15,026 nt of DNA from Candidatus Omnitrophota bacterium (lineage in GTDB: Bacteria; Omnitrophota; Gorgyraeia; 1-14-0-20-64-10; JACQQZ01): contig JACQRF010000018.1 of the NCBI GenBank assembly GCA_016206635.1, positions 1-15,026 of the forward strand. The letters are read 5' to 3'. Positions 13,392-15,026 of the stretch are shown here, in pieces. Under the pieces are notes generated by a model, which ran no database searches, had not been told where the DNA came from, and saw only the letters and a program-made list of their open reading frames with translations. How positions within the stretch are numbered: the first letter of the stretch is position 1; every line of letters begins with the position of its first letter. The position numbers and the translations under genes were made by a program.

Positions 13392-13933
13392 CGTGGATCG
13401 CCGGGGGCTTGTTGGCGATGGCCGTCGTGGCGGGTCCCGCGGACGCCTTCGCTCACGAGGGGCGGGAGCTCCTTGGCGCGCCGGCTCCTGCCTGGGAGCT
13501 CGTCGAGTGGTTCAACAGCCGGCCGCTGTCGCTGGGGCAGCTGAAGGGCCAGGTGGTGCTGGTCCGCTGGTGGACCGGGCCGGAATGCCCCTACTGCGCC
13601 GCGTCGGCCCCGCACCTGGTCCAATGGGATGAACAGTACCGGCGCCGCGGGCTCGCCGTGGTGGGGATCTATCATCACAAGTCACCCGCCCCTGTGACCC
13701 GGGAGCATGTGGCGCAGCTCGTGGAGCGCTACGGGTTCCGGTTTCCGGTGGCGATTGATCCCGAGTGGCGGACATTACAGCGGTGGTGGCTGGACGGTTC
13801 CGGCCAGAAATGGACCTCGGTGAGTTTCCTGATCGATCAGGAAGGCATCATCCGTTTCATTCATCCGGGCGGCTCCTATACGGATGAGGAGGCGCGCACG
13901 ATGGAATCGCTGATCCAGGAGTTGTTGGGATGA
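13388..13933 (+). CDS. exported thioredoxin-like protein with CPYC motif
   Basis: This 181-aa protein has a short signal peptide or N-terminal anchor (MTWIAGGLLAMAVVAGPADA, likely cut near residue 22). A TlpA/AhpC-TSA-like thioredoxin fold follows. The redox motif is C67-P-Y-C70 in RWWTGPECPYCAASAPHL, after the strand VVLVRWW. The later segment WTSVSFLIDQEGIIRF is the usual beta-strand region, but at the place of the cis-proline in most TlpA/thioredoxin proteins (PTTFLID) it has S144. That resembles peroxiredoxin-type RSxxFLID instead. It probably carries out thiol-disulfide exchange or peroxide reduction outside the cytoplasm. The ATG overlaps the anti-sigma stop (ATGA), and the next gene overlaps it likewise, so it belongs firmly to the sigma operon. 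Confidence 0.88.
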   Translation: MTWIAGGLLAMAVVAGPADAFAHEGRELLGAPAPAWELVEWFNSRPLSLGQLKGQVVLVRWWTGPECPYCAASAPHLVQWDEQYRRRGLAVVGIYHHKSPAPVTREHVAQLVERYGFRFPVAIDPEWRTLQRWWLDGSGQKWTSVSFLIDQEGIIRFIHPGGSYTDEEARTMESLIQELLG

Positions 13934-15026
13934 CGACCACGCGGCGGTGGGTCGGCCTCGGGGTGGCGGGGCTTCTGATCGCCAGCGGAGTCGTCGGGTG
14001 CCGGCAAGACCCCGCCGCGCCGTCGGCGGCGGATACACAAGGTCGCCGCCCCAACCGCCTGATCCGGGAGAAGAGCCCGTATCTGCTCCAGCACGCCTAC
14101 AACCCGGTGGACTGGTACCCCTGGGGCGAGGCGGCGTTCGCCAAGGCCAAGAAGGAGGATAAGCCGATCTTCCTGTCCGTCGGTTACTCCACCTGCTACT
14201 GGTGCCACGTCATGGAGAAGGAGTCGTTCGAGAATCCCGAGGTGGCCAGGATAATGAACGAGACTGTGGTAGCCATCAAGGTGGACCGGGAGGAGCGGCC
14301 CGACATTGATGCGATCTACATGACCGCGGTGCAGGCGATGACCGGGCAGGGCGGCTGGCCGCTCACCGTCATCCTGACCCCGGACCTCCAGCCGTTTTTC
14401 GGCGGCACCTACTTCCCGAAGGAGCGGCGCGGGGGTCTACCGGGCATGACCGAGCTCTTGCCGGCGATCGCGCAGGCCTGGCGCGCCAAGCGCTCCGAGG
14501 TGACCCAGTCCGCTGAACAGCTGACCGGGCTCCTGCGCCAGTCGCTGGCCGCGACGAAGCCCGGCGCCCTGGGCGTGGACGTGCTGGAGCGTGCTGTCGG
14601 GCAAGCCGTCAACGCGTTCGATCCGACCTGGGGGGGATTCGGAGGCGCACCGAAGTTCCCGCGCAGCCACGAGCTCTCCTTCCTCTTGACGGCTTGGGCT
14701 CGCAGCGGATCAGACGACGCGCTCACGGTGGTGACGACCACGCTGGACCGTCTCATCCGCGGCGGGATTCGCGACCATCTCGGCGGAGGGTTTCACCGCT
14801 ACTCAACCGACGCCAGATGGCTTGTGCCGCACTTCGAAAAGATGCTCTACGATCAAGCCCTGATTGCGAGGACCTTGTTGGAGGCGTTTCAAGTCACAGG
14901 AACCGGGGCATTCGCCGAGGCGGCGCGGGAGACCTTCGACTATGTCCTGCGGGACCTGGCCCATCCGGAGGGCGGATTCTACACCGCAGAGGATGCGGAC
15001 AGCGAGGGAGAGGAAGGGAAGTTCTA
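13930..15026 (+). CDS. DUF255 (YyaL/SSP411-like) thioredoxin-domain protein, probable lipoprotein, partial
   Basis: The gene continues past the window; the first 365 codons are present. It belongs to the DUF255/SSP411 (YyaL) family: a thioredoxin-like N-domain followed by an (alpha/alpha)6-type glycosidase-like barrel. Family marks are NRLIREKSPYLLQHAYNPVDW, GYSTCYWCHVMEKESF (C89-x2-C92), VDREERPDID, GQGGWPLTVILTPD, GGTYFPKE, FGGAPKFPRSHE, GGGFHRYSTD and HFEKMLYDQALI. Unusually, the start encodes MTTTRRWVGLGVAGLLIASG followed by VVGC, a plausible lipobox with C24, so the mature protein is probably a lipid-anchored extracytoplasmic protein. Residue 25 is Arg, not Asp, compatible with outer-membrane sorting. 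Most family members I know of have no signal sequence. The start overlaps the previous stop (ATGA). The reaction of the family is not established. Confidence 0.9.
   Translation, partial: MTTTRRWVGLGVAGLLIASGVVGCRQDPAAPSAADTQGRRPNRLIREKSPYLLQHAYNPVDWYPWGEAAFAKAKKEDKPIFLSVGYSTCYWCHVMEKESFENPEVARIMNETVVAIKVDREERPDIDAIYMTAVQAMTGQGGWPLTVILTPDLQPFFGGTYFPKERRGGLPGMTELLPAIAQAWRAKRSEVTQSAEQLTGLLRQSLAATKPGALGVDVLERAVGQAVNAFDPTWGGFGGAPKFPRSHELSFLLTAWARSGSDDALTVVTTTLDRLIRGGIRDHLGGGFHRYSTDARWLVPHFEKMLYDQALIARTLLEAFQVTGTGAFAEAARETFDYVLRDLAHPEGGFYTAEDADSEGEEGKF

Overview
This is a gene-dense, GC-rich (about two-thirds GC by eye) bacterial chromosomal window. It has no RNA genes, transposases or CRISPR arrays. 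Exported proteins with signal peptides, a probable lipoprotein, an ECF sigma/zinc-finger anti-sigma pair and a MASE1 sensor kinase point to a diderm, environmental, GC-rich bacterium. Dispersed GGGGTCTGACCCC-type palindromes, a RuBisCO-like protein and frequent TATAAT/TATACT boxes just ahead of start codons would fit Nitrospirota- or Methylomirabilota-like lineages. That placement is a low-confidence impression.

Layout. (1) 59-556: YajQ-family nucleotide-binding protein. (2) 577-3090, minus strand: a methionine-salvage operon in the order mtnW (RuBisCO-like enolase), mtnB (dehydratase), mtnD (acireductone dioxygenase). The phosphatase step (mtnX) is missing here. mtnB carries palindromic repeats inside its reading frame, and one of them supplies its start codon. 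(3) 3149-7047: a two-component block. It holds a REC-Fis response regulator, a convergent single-domain REC protein, a MASE1-PAS-HisKA_3 histidine kinase, and a translationally coupled NarL/FixJ regulator. (4) 7194-8496: a small operon with an exported beta-rich protein, a hemerythrin-like protein and an unrecognised 126-aa protein, closed by a probable terminator. (5) 8557-11524: an exported TPR plus gluzincin-type peptidase overlapping a VLCAD-like acyl-CoA dehydrogenase, which also carries an in-frame palindromic repeat. (6) 11543-15026 (runs off the window): an ECF sigma factor, an anti-sigma/transglutaminase fusion, an exported CPYC thioredoxin-like protein, and a DUF255 (YyaL/SSP411-like) protein with a lipobox. 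These four are joined by short overlaps.

Most notable is block 6. A cytoplasmic zinc-finger anti-sigma domain, one membrane helix and a transglutaminase-like domain with an intact Cys-His-Asp triad sit in one protein, directly behind its sigma factor and in front of two extracytoplasmic thioredoxin-fold proteins. I infer a cell-surface sensing and thiol-chemistry system. Next in interest are the in-frame palindromes, which behave as coding-tolerated insertions in two unrelated enzymes.
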